Part shown: one piece after another, positions 1 through 8,124 of the stretch
How the letters are laid out: each line of letters begins with the position of its first letter
Numbering within the stretch: position 1 is the stretch's first letter
Assembly (NCBI RefSeq): GCF_009193175.1
Contig: NZ_VUKE01000012.1
Location: 62,001-126,000 of the forward strand
Source of the DNA: Georgenia ruanii
GTDB lineage: Bacteria; Actinomycetota; Actinomycetes; Actinomycetales; Actinomycetaceae
DNA: 64,000 bases
Direction: 5' to 3'
The notes under the pieces: generated by a model
What the model was told of the DNA's origin: nothing
The model's database searches: none
The model's input: the letters and a program-made list of their open reading frames with translations, nothing else
Made by a program: the position numbers and the translations under genes

Positions 1-164
1 GGGGAATGGAGACGCGGTGCTCGGCCGGCCGCGTCGTGAGGCCGCACACAGCCGCCACCCACCACTTTCAGGAACCGGTCGTCTGGAGTACGTTGGCCTC
101 GTCCCGCGCTCCGCGGGCGGTCCTTCTTCTTGGAGCGAGCGTGCTCAACCCCTGGAACCTCACC

Positions 165-230
165 ATGCGCCACGACGTCGACCTTCGTCGTCAGGCCAGC
201 ATGCTGTGTGCGTCCGGGACGTGTTGTTGA
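165..230 (+). CDS. Cysteine-ending leader peptide (putative attenuator uORF)
   Basis: A 21-residue reading frame starts at ATG 165 and ends at TGA 228-230. It contains the stretch HDVDLRRQAS and ends LCASGTCC, so the last two codons before the stop are both TGT (Cys). Short actinobacterial leader peptides with an (R)H-VDL-R-AS-C pattern are known upstream of sulfur and cysteine genes, where Cys-rich versions work by Cys-dependent translational attenuation. Here it lies 182 bp upstream of a DAACS symporter, followed by two hairpins. I infer that it senses cysteinyl-tRNA and controls the symporter. No clear Shine-Dalgarno precedes it, so it may be translated from a nearly leaderless transcript. 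The peptide pattern is seen directly; the function is inference. Confidence 0.6.
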   Translation: MRHDVDLRRQASMLCASGTCC

Positions 231-244
231 GCCGTGACCACGCC

Positions 245-289
245 GCCGACGACGACCGTCGGCACCTGCTGATGCCCCGCTGACCGGGG
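245..289 (+). promoter_or_regulatory. Two consecutive hairpins between leader peptide and symporter
   Basis: A perfect 7-bp stem (GCCGACG, 245-251, with CGTCGGC, 257-263; 5-nt loop) is followed by a 5-bp stem (CCCCG, 275-279, with CGGGG, 285-289). They begin 14 nt after the leader-peptide stop, where an attenuation switch would sit. No U-tract follows, so a plain intrinsic terminator is unlikely. In DNA this GC-rich, short stems also occur by chance. Confidence 0.3.
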
Positions 290-412
290 CCCCGCTCCCT
301 CCCGCCGCGCCCTGCCCCGGCGGCCCGCGTTCGCGCGCGTGCCGCCGCGCGGCACCGCTCTTCCCGTCGTCCCCGCGCGCCGCCGGGACGAGACCCGAAA
401 GGTAGAAAACCC

Positions 413-1840
413 GTGTCCTCGACCACCACCGAGCGCTCCCGGGGCCGCCGCCTCCGGATGCCCTCGTTCAGCGTCCAGATCCTGCTGGGCCTCGCGCTCG
501 GCGTCGTCCTCGGCTGGATCGCCCTGAGCCTGGGCAAGACCGCCGACGACGCCGACAACTGGCTCACCGTCACGCTGAGCACCATCGGCTCCTCCTTCGT
601 CACGCTCCTCAAGGCCGTCGTCCCGCCGCTGGTGTTCACCGCGATCGTCGCCTCCATCGCCAACCTGCGCGGCCTGACGAACGGCGCCCGGCTCGCCGGG
701 CAGACCCTCCTGTGGTTCGCCGTCACCTCCCTGGTCGCCGTGGCGATCGGCATCGGCCTGGGCCTGGTGCTCCAGCCGGGCGCCAACGCGGGCGTGGACG
801 CCGCGGAGGCCGCCGCGCCGAGCAAGACCGGCACCTGGCTGGACTTCGTCCAGGGGCTCATCCCGGCCAACTTCCTCGGCCTCGGCGCCTCGTCCTCGCT
901 CCAGACCGGCGCCGACGGCGCCGTCACCGCCGTGACCACCGGCGTGAGCTTCAACGTCCTGCAGATCATCGTCATCGCCCTGGTGGTCGGCCTCGCCGCG
1001 CTGAGGGTCGGCACGAAGGCCGACCCGTTCCTCACCCTCAACGCCTCGGTCCTCGCCGTGATCCAGAAGGTGCTGTGGTGGATCATCCGCCTGGCGCCGC
1101 TGGGCACCCTCGGCCTGGTCGGCCGCGCCATCGCCACCTACGGCTGGTCCTCGCTGGCCAACCTCGGCACCTTCGCCGTCGCGATCTACGTGGGCCTGGC
1201 CCTGGTGCTCTTCGTGGTCTACCCGGTGCTGCTCAGGACGCACGGCCTGCCGGTGATGAGCTACTTCCGCGGCGCCTGGCCGGCCATCCAGCTGGCGTTC
1301 GTCTCCCGTTCCTCCATCGGCACCATGCCGGTGACCGAGCGGGTGACCCACCGCAACCTCGGCGTCCCGCGCGCCTACGCCGCCTTCGCGGTGCCGTTCG
1401 GCTCGACGACCAAGATGGACGGCTGCGCCGCCATCTACCCCGCCGTCGCCGCGATCTTCGTCGCGCAGTTCTTCGGCGTGGACCTCTCCGTCACCGACTA
1501 CCTGCTCATCGCGTTCGTCTCGGTGGTCGGCTCCGCCGCGACCGCGGGCCTGACCGGCGCGACGGTGATGCTCACCCTGACCCTGTCCACCCTGGGCCTG
1601 CCGCTCGAGGGCGTGGGCCTGCTGCTGGCCATCGACCCGATCCTCGACATGGGCCGCACCGCGGTCAACGTCGCCGGGCAGGTGCTGGTGCCGATCGTGG
1701 TGGCCAAGCGCGAGGGCATCCTCGACGTCGAGAAGTACCGCGGCGCCGACGCCGAGGACCTCTTCACCGAGGACGACGCCGACGCCGACGCCGACGCCGA
1801 CGTCGCCACCCGCGAACCGGAGCTCATGGCCAGCCGCTGA
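413..1840 (+). CDS. DAACS-family cation symporter (dicarboxylate/amino acid or cystine)
   Basis: A 475-residue polytopic membrane protein of the dicarboxylate/amino acid:cation symporter (DAACS) family, the usual length. Hydrophobic segments run from about residue 20 to 435. The family hairpin and substrate-site motifs are present as RSSIGTMP (about 298-305) and GSTTKMDG (about 329-336), followed by the late DPILDMGRTAVNV helix. The start is GTG 413, with the purine stretch GAAAGG about 10 nt upstream. The C-terminus carries an Asp-Ala repeat (about 454-465) from a GCCGAC run. Annotation by family would say glutamate or C4-dicarboxylate uptake. The Cys-ending leader peptide upstream makes cystine uptake, as in TcyP of the same family, a reasonable alternative. 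Substrate is not proven. Confidence 0.9.
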   Translation: MSSTTTERSRGRRLRMPSFSVQILLGLALGVVLGWIALSLGKTADDADNWLTVTLSTIGSSFVTLLKAVVPPLVFTAIVASIANLRGLTNGARLAGQTLLWFAVTSLVAVAIGIGLGLVLQPGANAGVDAAEAAAPSKTGTWLDFVQGLIPANFLGLGASSSLQTGADGAVTAVTTGVSFNVLQIIVIALVVGLAALRVGTKADPFLTLNASVLAVIQKVLWWIIRLAPLGTLGLVGRAIATYGWSSLANLGTFAVAIYVGLALVLFVVYPVLLRTHGLPVMSYFRGAWPAIQLAFVSRSSIGTMPVTERVTHRNLGVPRAYAAFAVPFGSTTKMDGCAAIYPAVAAIFVAQFFGVDLSVTDYLLIAFVSVVGSAATAGLTGATVMLTLTLSTLGLPLEGVGLLLAIDPILDMGRTAVNVAGQVLVPIVVAKREGILDVEKYRGADAEDLFTEDDADADADADVATREPELMASR

Positions 1841-1913
1841 GGCGGGCGGCCAGGGGCCGCGCCGGACGAGGGCCGGTGGTGCGGGAGACCGCGCCGCCGG
1901 CCCTCGCGCCGTC

Positions 1914-2303
1914 TCAGGCCTTGACGGCGAGGACCGGCACGGCGGCGTTGAGCAGGATCCGCTGGGAGTTGCTGCCCAGGACGAGCTTGCCCACCGGGGT
2001 CCGCTTGCGCAGGCCGATGACGATGAGGCTGGCACCGACCTCCGCGGAGACGGCCTCGATCTCCTCGGCCGCGTCCTTGCCGCGCACCAGCTGGCGGACG
2101 GTGCCCTCGACGCCCGCCTGCGCCAGGTGCGCCCGCACCTCGTTCAGGTCGTCCTCGGAGGCGAGCAGCGGGTCGCGCATCCCGTCGCCGTCGGAGACGT
2201 TGAGGACGACGAGGGACTCGCCGTGCGTCTTCGCCTCGACGATCGCCTTCTCGAGCGCGGCGCGGCCCTCCGGCCTGGTGGTGTACCCCACAACGATGGT
2301 CAT
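1914..2303 (-). CDS. Universal stress protein (UspA family)
   Basis: A 129-residue single-domain Usp protein. The N-terminus TIVVGYTTRPEG matches the first strand and loop of the fold. The C-terminal nucleotide site reads GLRKRTPVGKLVLGSNSQ, close to the G-2X-G-9X-G-S/T pattern of ATP-binding Usp proteins, and ends in the usual PVLAV strand. It is convergent with the symporter 73 bp away. Such cytoplasmic proteins are linked to stress and dormancy responses; its specific role here is unknown. Confidence 0.92.
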   Translation of the reverse strand: MTIVVGYTTRPEGRAALEKAIVEAKTHGESLVVLNVSDGDGMRDPLLASEDDLNEVRAHLAQAGVEGTVRQLVRGKDAAEEIEAVSAEVGASLIVIGLRKRTPVGKLVLGSNSQRILLNAAVPVLAVKA

Positions 2304-2514
2304 GACTGCATCATGGCGTGTCCCGGCTCACGGTGCAGGGATAAGAGTCCTATGCGCCGGATTTCTGCCGGACGGGCGGCTCGACGACGGGCCACGACGG
2401 CGCGTGCCCGGCTCCTCGGCGGCGGTAAGGGCACGCGGCCCCTGGCCGGTGTGGGAACGCGGCCCTGGAACGGCACGCCGGGGCGCCCGCGCCGGGTTGT
2501 AACGTCCCTGTCCC

Positions 2515-3129
2515 GTGAGCTTCCGCGACGTCCCGACCCTGCCCGGGACCCTCATGACCCTCGAGCCGCTGGCGCTCGAGCACGCCGACGAGCTGGCTGA
2601 GGCCGTTGCCGAGGGGGACCTGTGGAAGCGGTGGTACACGAACATCCCGGCGCCCGAGCAGATGCACGCCGAGATCGAGCGGCGCCTGGCGCTGCACGCC
2701 GCCGGGGAGGTGGTGCCGTGGACGGTCCGCCGCGCCAGCGACGGCCGGGCCGTCGGCATGACCACCTACCTCCACATCGTGGCGGAGCACCGGCGCCTGG
2801 AGATCGGCAGCACGTGGCTGGCGGCGAGTGCCCAGGGCACGGGGATCAACACCGAAGCCAAGCTTCACCTGCTCGCCCGCGCTTTCGACACGCTCGGGTG
2901 CATCGCCGTCGAGTTCCGCACCCACTGGCACAACCGGCAGTCGCGCCGGGCCATCGCGGCGCTGGGGGCCAAGCAGGACGGCGTGCTCCGCAGCCACCAG
3001 ATCGGCCGGGACGGGACGCTGCGCGACACCGTCGTCTTCTCGATCCTGGCCAGCGAGTGGCCCACCGTGCGGCTTGCCCTCAGCGAGAAGCTCGCCCGGA
3101 CCCGCGGGCACGCCTCCGCCGCGTCGTAG
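2515..3129 (+). CDS. GNAT family N-acetyltransferase (RimJ/RimL type)
   Basis: A 204-residue protein of the RimJ/RimL-like acetyltransferase group. It opens with LEPLALEHADEL, has the central beta strand VGMTTYLHI (about 82-90), the acetyl-CoA loop region ASAQGTGINTEAKL, and the late segment FRTHWHNRQSRRAIAALGAKQDG typical of the family. The start is GTG 2515; the next in-frame ATG (2554) would cut off the first strand. It is transcribed alone, with divergent uspA upstream. The acceptor substrate (ribosomal protein, peptide or small amine) cannot be told from sequence. Confidence 0.88.
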   Translation: MSFRDVPTLPGTLMTLEPLALEHADELAEAVAEGDLWKRWYTNIPAPEQMHAEIERRLALHAAGEVVPWTVRRASDGRAVGMTTYLHIVAEHRRLEIGSTWLAASAQGTGINTEAKLHLLARAFDTLGCIAVEFRTHWHNRQSRRAIAALGAKQDGVLRSHQIGRDGTLRDTVVFSILASEWPTVRLALSEKLARTRGHASAAS

Positions 3130-3196
3130 CGGGGCCGCGGCACGCCCCTGCCGCGTCGTAGCGGGCCCGCGGGCACCGCCCCCGGGCCGCCGGTGC

Positions 3197-4027
3197 TCAG
3201 CGCGCCGCCGCGTGGGCGCGATGCAGGATCGCCTCGGCGACCTCCTCCGGCCGCGTCTCGGGCAGCCAGTGGCCCGCGTCGAGGGCGACGGACCGGTACG
3301 GGGCGCTGATGTAGTGCTCCGTGCGGTCGGCGGTGGCCGCGCTCACGGCGGGGTCGTGCACGCCCCACAGGTACGTCGCGGGGGTCTCGACGGCCCCCGG
3401 CAACGGGCGGCCCGCGAGCGGGATCGCCCGGTACCAGTTCAGCGCCGCCCTCAGGGCGCCGGGCTCGCGCATCCGGGCGGCGTACCGCGCGGCGTCCGCT
3501 CCCGGCAGCCCGCCGGCCGCCAGGAGGCCCTCCAGCCGCGGGCCGAGGAGCGCCTCGGGCAAGGCGGGCAGCTGGAAGAAGCCCATGTACCAGGAGCGCA
3601 GCGGCTGGGCCGAGTGGGTCAGGGACCAGGCGAAGGCCCGCGGGTGCGGGGTGGTGAGGACGGTGAGCGAGGCGACCCGCGCCGGCTGGCTCGCCGCCGC
3701 GGCCCAGGCCACCCCCGCGCCCCAGTCGTGGCCGACCAGGTGCGCCCGGCCGAGGCCGGCGGCGTCGAGGACCGCCATGGCGTCGGCGACCAGGAACGGG
3801 AGCCGGTAGGCCGCCCGCTCGGGCGGGCGGGCGCCGGGGGAGTAGCCGCGCTGGTCCGGCGCGAGCGTGCGCAGACCCTCCCCGTGCAGCAGCGGCACCA
3901 CCCGGTCCCAGCTGGTGGCGTCCTCGGGAAACCCGTGCAGCAGCAGGACGGCTTCCCCGTCCACCGGCCCCTCGTCGCGCACGTCGAAGAGCAGTCGGCC
4001 GCGGCGCACCTGGCTCAGGCGGGACAT
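3197..4027 (-). CDS. Alpha/beta hydrolase, epoxide hydrolase / haloalkane dehalogenase-like
   Basis: A 276-residue alpha/beta-hydrolase. It has the oxyanion motif HGFPEDATSW (31-40), a DQRGYSPGARP loop, and the nucleophile elbow VGHDWGAG with Asp101 in place of serine. Asp nucleophiles mark the epoxide hydrolase and haloalkane dehalogenase branch. A cap region with two likely Tyr contacts (WYMGFFQLP and NWYRAIPLAG) fits soluble epoxide hydrolases better. The catalytic His is in LDAGHWLPETRP. Start is ATG 4027. It sits downstream of recQ on the same strand with a 137-bp gap, so it may have its own promoter. Substrate is unknown. Confidence 0.88.
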   Translation of the reverse strand: MSRLSQVRRGRLLFDVRDEGPVDGEAVLLLHGFPEDATSWDRVVPLLHGEGLRTLAPDQRGYSPGARPPERAAYRLPFLVADAMAVLDAAGLGRAHLVGHDWGAGVAWAAAASQPARVASLTVLTTPHPRAFAWSLTHSAQPLRSWYMGFFQLPALPEALLGPRLEGLLAAGGLPGADAARYAARMREPGALRAALNWYRAIPLAGRPLPGAVETPATYLWGVHDPAVSAATADRTEHYISAPYRSVALDAGHWLPETRPEEVAEAILHRAHAAAR

Positions 4028-4088
4028 GGCGGGAGGCTATTTCGCCCGGCGCCCCCTCGCCACATCCCGCCGAGGTCGCCGAGAATCG

Positions 4089-4122
4089 GCTGCTGGTTCG
4101 CCGGTCCGCTGCTGGTTCGCCG
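4089..4122. repeat. Two 15-bp direct repeats between hydrolase and recQ
   Basis: GCTGCTGGTTCGCCG occurs twice (4089-4103 and 4108-4122), 19 bp apart, in the gap upstream of the hydrolase gene. It could be a repressor or activator site for that gene. No further copies were seen nearby. Confidence 0.4.
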
Positions 4123-4164
4123 ATTGCCCGCCGTGTCGGCGGGCACGGCCGGATGGCGCCCCGG

Positions 4165-5925
4165 TCAGACCCGGCGCAGCAGGTCCTGGGCGGCGATGAG
4201 CTCCCGGCCAAGGGTCTTGTACCCCTCGCGCTCGAAGAAGACGGTGATGCGGTCGCCCTCGTGGCGCATGACGACGCCGCGGCCCCACTCGCGGTGCTCG
4301 ACGGCCGCCTGGAGGGGGAAGGGGTCCTCACTGTCGCCGTCCGGGGCGGCGGGGAGGGGGCCGGCGGCCCGGATGCGCCCCGCAGGCGGGGTGGGCCCGC
4401 CGAGTGCGTCGGCGCCCTCGAGCCCGCCGGTGCCGGCGAGGACGTCGGTGTCCGCCATGACGTCCTCGACGCCGTCGTCCTCCCGCATCTCCGGACCCGC
4501 GCACACGTCGCACGTGCCGCATCGGCCGGCGTGCGGCTCCCCGAAGTACCCGAGGAGGAACTGGCGCCGGCAGCGCAGCGTCTCGGCGTAGCCGCGCACC
4601 ATCTCCACCCGGGAGCGGTTGATGCGCTCGCGGGAGTCGGTGAGCTCCCGCGCCCGGTCCACCACCCCGGCCGGCGCCTCGGCGCCCACCGCCGCCACGC
4701 CGCGCCGCTCCCGCCGCACGGCGCCGACCTCCTGGAGCACATTGACCAGCCCGGCCGCCTTGCGCGCCGCCAGCCCGGTCCGCTCGCGCAGGTCCTTGAG
4801 CGCCAGCTCACCGGCGCGGCGCACCGCCGTCAGGACCGCGCGCAGCGCCTCCTCGTCGACCGAGGTGGTGGCGAAGTACTGCCGAACCCCCAGGTCCTCC
4901 GGCCGGTAGTGCAGCACGGCGCGGGCCGGCTCCCCGTCCCGGCCGGCGCGGCCGATCTCCTGGTAGTAGCTGTCCAGGGAGTCCGGGGCGTCGGCGTGGA
5001 CGACGAAGCGCACGTTGGGCTTGTCGATGCCCATGCCGAAGGCGGAGGTGGCCACCACGACGTCGAGCTCGTCCTCGAGGAAGGCCCGGTGCACCTCCTC
5101 GCGTTCCGCGGCGGCCCGGCCGGCGTGGTACGCCGCGGCCCGCAGGCCCCGCTCGGCGAGGGCGGCGGCGTAGCGCTCGGTGTCCTTGCGGGTGGCCACG
5201 TAGACCAGGCCCGGCCCGGGCAGGTCGGCCACGTTCTCGACGACGGCGCGCCGCTTGGCGGCGTCGTCGGGGTGGCGGACCACGTCGAGGAAGATGTTCG
5301 GCCGGTCGAAGCCGCGGCTGACCACCAGCGGGTCGCGCAGCCCCAGCCGCTCGACGATCTCGGCCTGCACCGGGGTGGACGCGGTGGCCGTGAGGGCGAT
5401 GACCACCGGCCGCCCGACCCGCTCGGCCGCCGCCCCCAGGGCGAGGTAGTCGGGCCGGAAGTCGTGGCCCCAGGAGGAGACGCAGTGCGCCTCGTCGACG
5501 ACGAACAGCGACGGGCGCAGCGCCTGGAGCCGGTTGGTGACGTCCTCCTTGGCCAGCTGCTCGGGGGAGAGGAAGAGGAACTCCGCGCGCCCGCGGCCCA
5601 CGGAGCGCCACGCCTCGGCGTTCTCGCGCCGGTCCTGGGCGGAGTTGACGGCGACCGCCTCCGCGCCGGCGCCGGCCTCCTCCAGGGCCGCCACCTGGTC
5701 CTGCTGCAGGGAGATCAGCGGCGAGACGACGACGGTCGGGCCGTCAAGGAGCAGCGCCGAGACCTGGTAGATGGCGGACTTGCCGTACCCGGTGGGCATC
5801 ACGGCCAGGACGTCGCGGCCGGCGACGACGGCCTCCATCGCCTCGCGCTGCCCGGGCTTGAGCGTGGCCCAGTCGAAGGTGTCGCGGGCGGCCTCGCGCA
5901 GCCGCTCCAGGGTGGAGGCGCTCAC
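4165..5925 (-). CDS. recQ: RecQ-family ATP-dependent DNA helicase
   Basis: A 586-residue SF2 helicase that unwinds DNA 3' to 5' using ATP. Motif 0 and the Walker A motif (LKPGQREAMEAVVAGRD and PTGYGKSAIYQ) come first, then DEAHCVSSWGHDFRPDY (Walker B and aromatic-rich loop), ALTATAS (motif III), GFDRPNIF, and the second RecA domain with FGMGIDKPNVRFVVH and QEIGRAGRDG. The RecQ zinc domain is visible as CRRQFLLGYFGEP...CGTCDVC. No HRDC domain follows; the tail is a short module (EWGRGVVMRHEGDRITVFF) found in actinobacterial short RecQ proteins. Start is taken as ATG 5925. It is divergent from the glucosidase gene across a repeat-bearing gap. Confidence 0.93.
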   Translation of the reverse strand: MSASTLERLREAARDTFDWATLKPGQREAMEAVVAGRDVLAVMPTGYGKSAIYQVSALLLDGPTVVVSPLISLQQDQVAALEEAGAGAEAVAVNSAQDRRENAEAWRSVGRGRAEFLFLSPEQLAKEDVTNRLQALRPSLFVVDEAHCVSSWGHDFRPDYLALGAAAERVGRPVVIALTATASTPVQAEIVERLGLRDPLVVSRGFDRPNIFLDVVRHPDDAAKRRAVVENVADLPGPGLVYVATRKDTERYAAALAERGLRAAAYHAGRAAAEREEVHRAFLEDELDVVVATSAFGMGIDKPNVRFVVHADAPDSLDSYYQEIGRAGRDGEPARAVLHYRPEDLGVRQYFATTSVDEEALRAVLTAVRRAGELALKDLRERTGLAARKAAGLVNVLQEVGAVRRERRGVAAVGAEAPAGVVDRARELTDSRERINRSRVEMVRGYAETLRCRRQFLLGYFGEPHAGRCGTCDVCAGPEMREDDGVEDVMADTDVLAGTGGLEGADALGGPTPPAGRIRAAGPLPAAPDGDSEDPFPLQAAVEHREWGRGVVMRHEGDRITVFFEREGYKTLGRELIAAQDLLRRV

Positions 5926-6055
5926 GCGCGCACCGGGCGCGGCGCCGCCGTGCGGGGCGACGAGGCGGAGGGGCGGGCGGGCGCGTCGACGTCAGGTGTC
6001 ACCGGACCACCTTGCGGCCCCGGTGGGGGCGCGGCAATCGGAACACCGGAGCACC

Positions 6056-6147
6056 GCAGCGACCACCACGCCATTCCGGCTGCGACCACTGTGTCATTCC
6101 GGCCGCGACCGGGACGCCATTCTGGCTGCGACCGGACTGGCACTCCG
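6056..6147. repeat. Four tandem 23-bp imperfect repeats in a divergent promoter region
   Basis: Four exactly abutting 23-bp units occupy 6056-6078, 6079-6101, 6102-6124 and 6125-6147. The core of each is GC-N-GCGACC, six or so variable bases, then CATTCCG or a one- to two-base variant. The array lies in the gap between divergent recQ and the GH13 gene, ending 54 bp before the GH13 start. Two-turn spacing suits a multi-site regulator array. There are no unique spacers, so it is not a CRISPR. Confidence 0.6.
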
Positions 6148-6201
6148 GCTCCGGGTGGGGCACCGCTGGCGGGACTCGGCGCCGTCGTTAGCCTGAGGGA
6201 C

Positions 6202-8076
6202 ATGACCGCCCGCTCCACGTCCGTAACCACCGGCGCGCTGGGCCCCGGCCGGGAGTGGTGGCGCCGCGCCGTCGTCTACCAGGTCTACCCGCGCTCGTTC
6301 GCCGACTCCGACGGTGACGGCGTGGGCGACCTGCGCGGCATCATCGGCAAGCTCGACTACATCGCCGCGCTCGGCGTCGACGTCGTGTGGCTCTCCCCGA
6401 TCTACCGCTCGCCGCAGGCGGACAACGGCTACGACATCTCCGACTACCAGGACGTCGACCCCGCCTTCGGCTCTCTGGCGGACCTGGACGAGCTCATCGC
6501 GGGCCTGCACGCGCGCGGCATGAAGCTCGTCATGGATCTCGTGGTCAACCACACCAGCGACGAGCACCCGTGGTTCGCCGAGTCTCGCGCCTCGAAGGAT
6601 GCGCCCAAGCGGGACTGGTACTGGTGGCGCCCGCCGCGCCCCGGCTTCCGCGGCGGGGCGCCGGGGGCCGAGCCCACCAACTGGCACGGCTTCTTCTCGG
6701 GCTCGACCTGGGAGTGGGACGATGCGACGGGCGAGTACTACCTGCACCTGTTCGACCGCAAGCAGCCGGACCTCAACTGGGAGAACCCCGAGGTGCGCCG
6801 GGCCGTGTTCGCCATGATGCGCTGGTGGGTCGACCGGGGCGTCGACGGCTTCCGGATGGACGTCATCAATCTCCTCTCGAAGGCGGTGCGCCCCGACGGC
6901 TCGCTGCCCGACGGTGCCCCGCTGCCGGGCCCGTCCCGGTACGGCGACGGCGCGCCGCACTACACCAACGGGCCCCGGCTCGACGAGTTCCTCCACGAGA
7001 TGCACCAGGCCGTGCTCGCCGGCGGCGCGCGCGACGGCGCCGTGCTGCTGTCGGTGGGGGAGACCCCCGGCGTCACCCTGGAGCAGGCCCGCGCCATCAC
7101 CGACCCGGCCCGCCGCGAGCTCGACATGGTGTTCCAGTTCGAGCACATGGGCGTCGACCACGGGCCGGGCGGGAAGTGGCAGCTGCGGCCGCTGCGCCTG
7201 CCGGACCTCAAGGCCAACCTGGCCAGGTGGCAGGAGGGGCTGGCCGGGGCGGGGTGGAACTCCCTGTACTGGAACAACCACGATCAGCCGCGCGTGGTCT
7301 CCCGCTGGGGCGACGACTCGCCGGAGCACCGCGTCGCCTCCGCCAAGACCCTCGGCACCGTGCTGCACCTGCAGCAGGGCACGCCCTACGTCTACCAGGG
7401 CGAGGAGCTGGGCATGACCAACGTGTCCTGGGCCCAGATCGGCGACTACCAGGACGTCGAGACGCTCAACTACTACCGCGAGTCCGTCGCCGGCGGGGCG
7501 AGCGACGGCGAGGTCATGGCCGGCATCGGCCCGGTCAGCCGGGACAACGCCCGCACCCCCATGCAGTGGGACGACTCCCCGCAGGCCGGGTTCACCACCG
7601 GCACCCCGTGGCTGAGCGTCAACCCCGCCTACCCCCAGATCAACGCCGCCGCCGCGGTCGCCGACCCGGACTCGGTGTTCCACCACTACCGCCGCCTGAT
7701 CGAGCTGCGCCACCGCCTCGACGTCGTGGTGGACGGCCGGTTCGACCTGCTCCTGCCTGAGCACGAGCAGGTCTTCGCCTACACCCGCACCCTCGAGGCC
7801 CGCGGCGGGCGGCCCGGCGACGACGCCGCACCCGACGACGCCGCACCCGACGGCCACCACGGCCGGCTCGCGGCCGACGGCGATCCCGCCACGGGCGCGC
7901 CGCGGATCCTCCTCGTCGTGGCCAACATGTCCAGCCGACCGGCCGCCGTCGACCTGGCGGGGCAGGCCGCTGTGCTGGCCGGCGAGCTGCTGCTGACCAC
8001 CCATCCCGACGGCGCCCCCGCGGACGGCGACCGTGTGCGCCTGGCGGCCTGGGAGTCCCGCGTCTACGCGGCCTGA
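6202..8076 (+). CDS. GH13 alpha-glucosidase / oligo-1,6-glucosidase
   Basis: A 624-residue glycoside hydrolase family 13 enzyme that cleaves alpha-glucosidic bonds in short oligosaccharides. Visible motifs: WWRRAVVYQVYPRSFADSDGDG at the N-terminus, DLVVNHTSDEHPWF (region I), GFRMDVINLL with nucleophile Asp220, VGETPG with acid/base Glu at about 287, and NNHDQPRVVSRWGD with the transition-state Asp. This pattern fits the oligo-1,6-glucosidase/alpha-glucosidase subfamily more than trehalose synthase. Start is ATG 6202, which places the first catalytic strand at the usual distance; the frame stays open far upstream but lacks similarity there. A low-complexity Asp/Ala/Pro insert (about residues 532-566) interrupts the C-terminal beta domain. 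There is no signal peptide, so it is cytoplasmic. Confidence 0.9.
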   Translation: MTARSTSVTTGALGPGREWWRRAVVYQVYPRSFADSDGDGVGDLRGIIGKLDYIAALGVDVVWLSPIYRSPQADNGYDISDYQDVDPAFGSLADLDELIAGLHARGMKLVMDLVVNHTSDEHPWFAESRASKDAPKRDWYWWRPPRPGFRGGAPGAEPTNWHGFFSGSTWEWDDATGEYYLHLFDRKQPDLNWENPEVRRAVFAMMRWWVDRGVDGFRMDVINLLSKAVRPDGSLPDGAPLPGPSRYGDGAPHYTNGPRLDEFLHEMHQAVLAGGARDGAVLLSVGETPGVTLEQARAITDPARRELDMVFQFEHMGVDHGPGGKWQLRPLRLPDLKANLARWQEGLAGAGWNSLYWNNHDQPRVVSRWGDDSPEHRVASAKTLGTVLHLQQGTPYVYQGEELGMTNVSWAQIGDYQDVETLNYYRESVAGGASDGEVMAGIGPVSRDNARTPMQWDDSPQAGFTTGTPWLSVNPAYPQINAAAAVADPDSVFHHYRRLIELRHRLDVVVDGRFDLLLPEHEQVFAYTRTLEARGGRPGDDAAPDDAAPDGHHGRLAADGDPATGAPRILLVVANMSSRPAAVDLAGQAAVLAGELLLTTHPDGAPADGDRVRLAAWESRVYAA

Positions 8077-8124
8077 CGCTCGCCGGGGCCCGGCGTCGGC
8101 ACGCCGGTCCGCGATCCCGGCGTC

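Noticed and set aside
191-2035. A 614-codon minus-strand open frame opposite the symporter
   Set aside because: Its protein is almost only Gly, Arg, Ala, His and Asp, with no domain, and it mirrors the codon pattern of the symporter. Similar long mirror frames (6094-8004, 9521-12463, 14613-18767, 22016-23797, 31447-34755) arise from high GC content.
6056-6147. The 23-bp array as a CRISPR
   Set aside because: Units abut without spacers, vary in sequence, and no cas gene is near.
4153-6201. A long plus-strand extension ahead of the GH13 enzyme
   Set aside because: It lies opposite recQ, has no domain, and the GH13 similarity begins right after ATG 6202.
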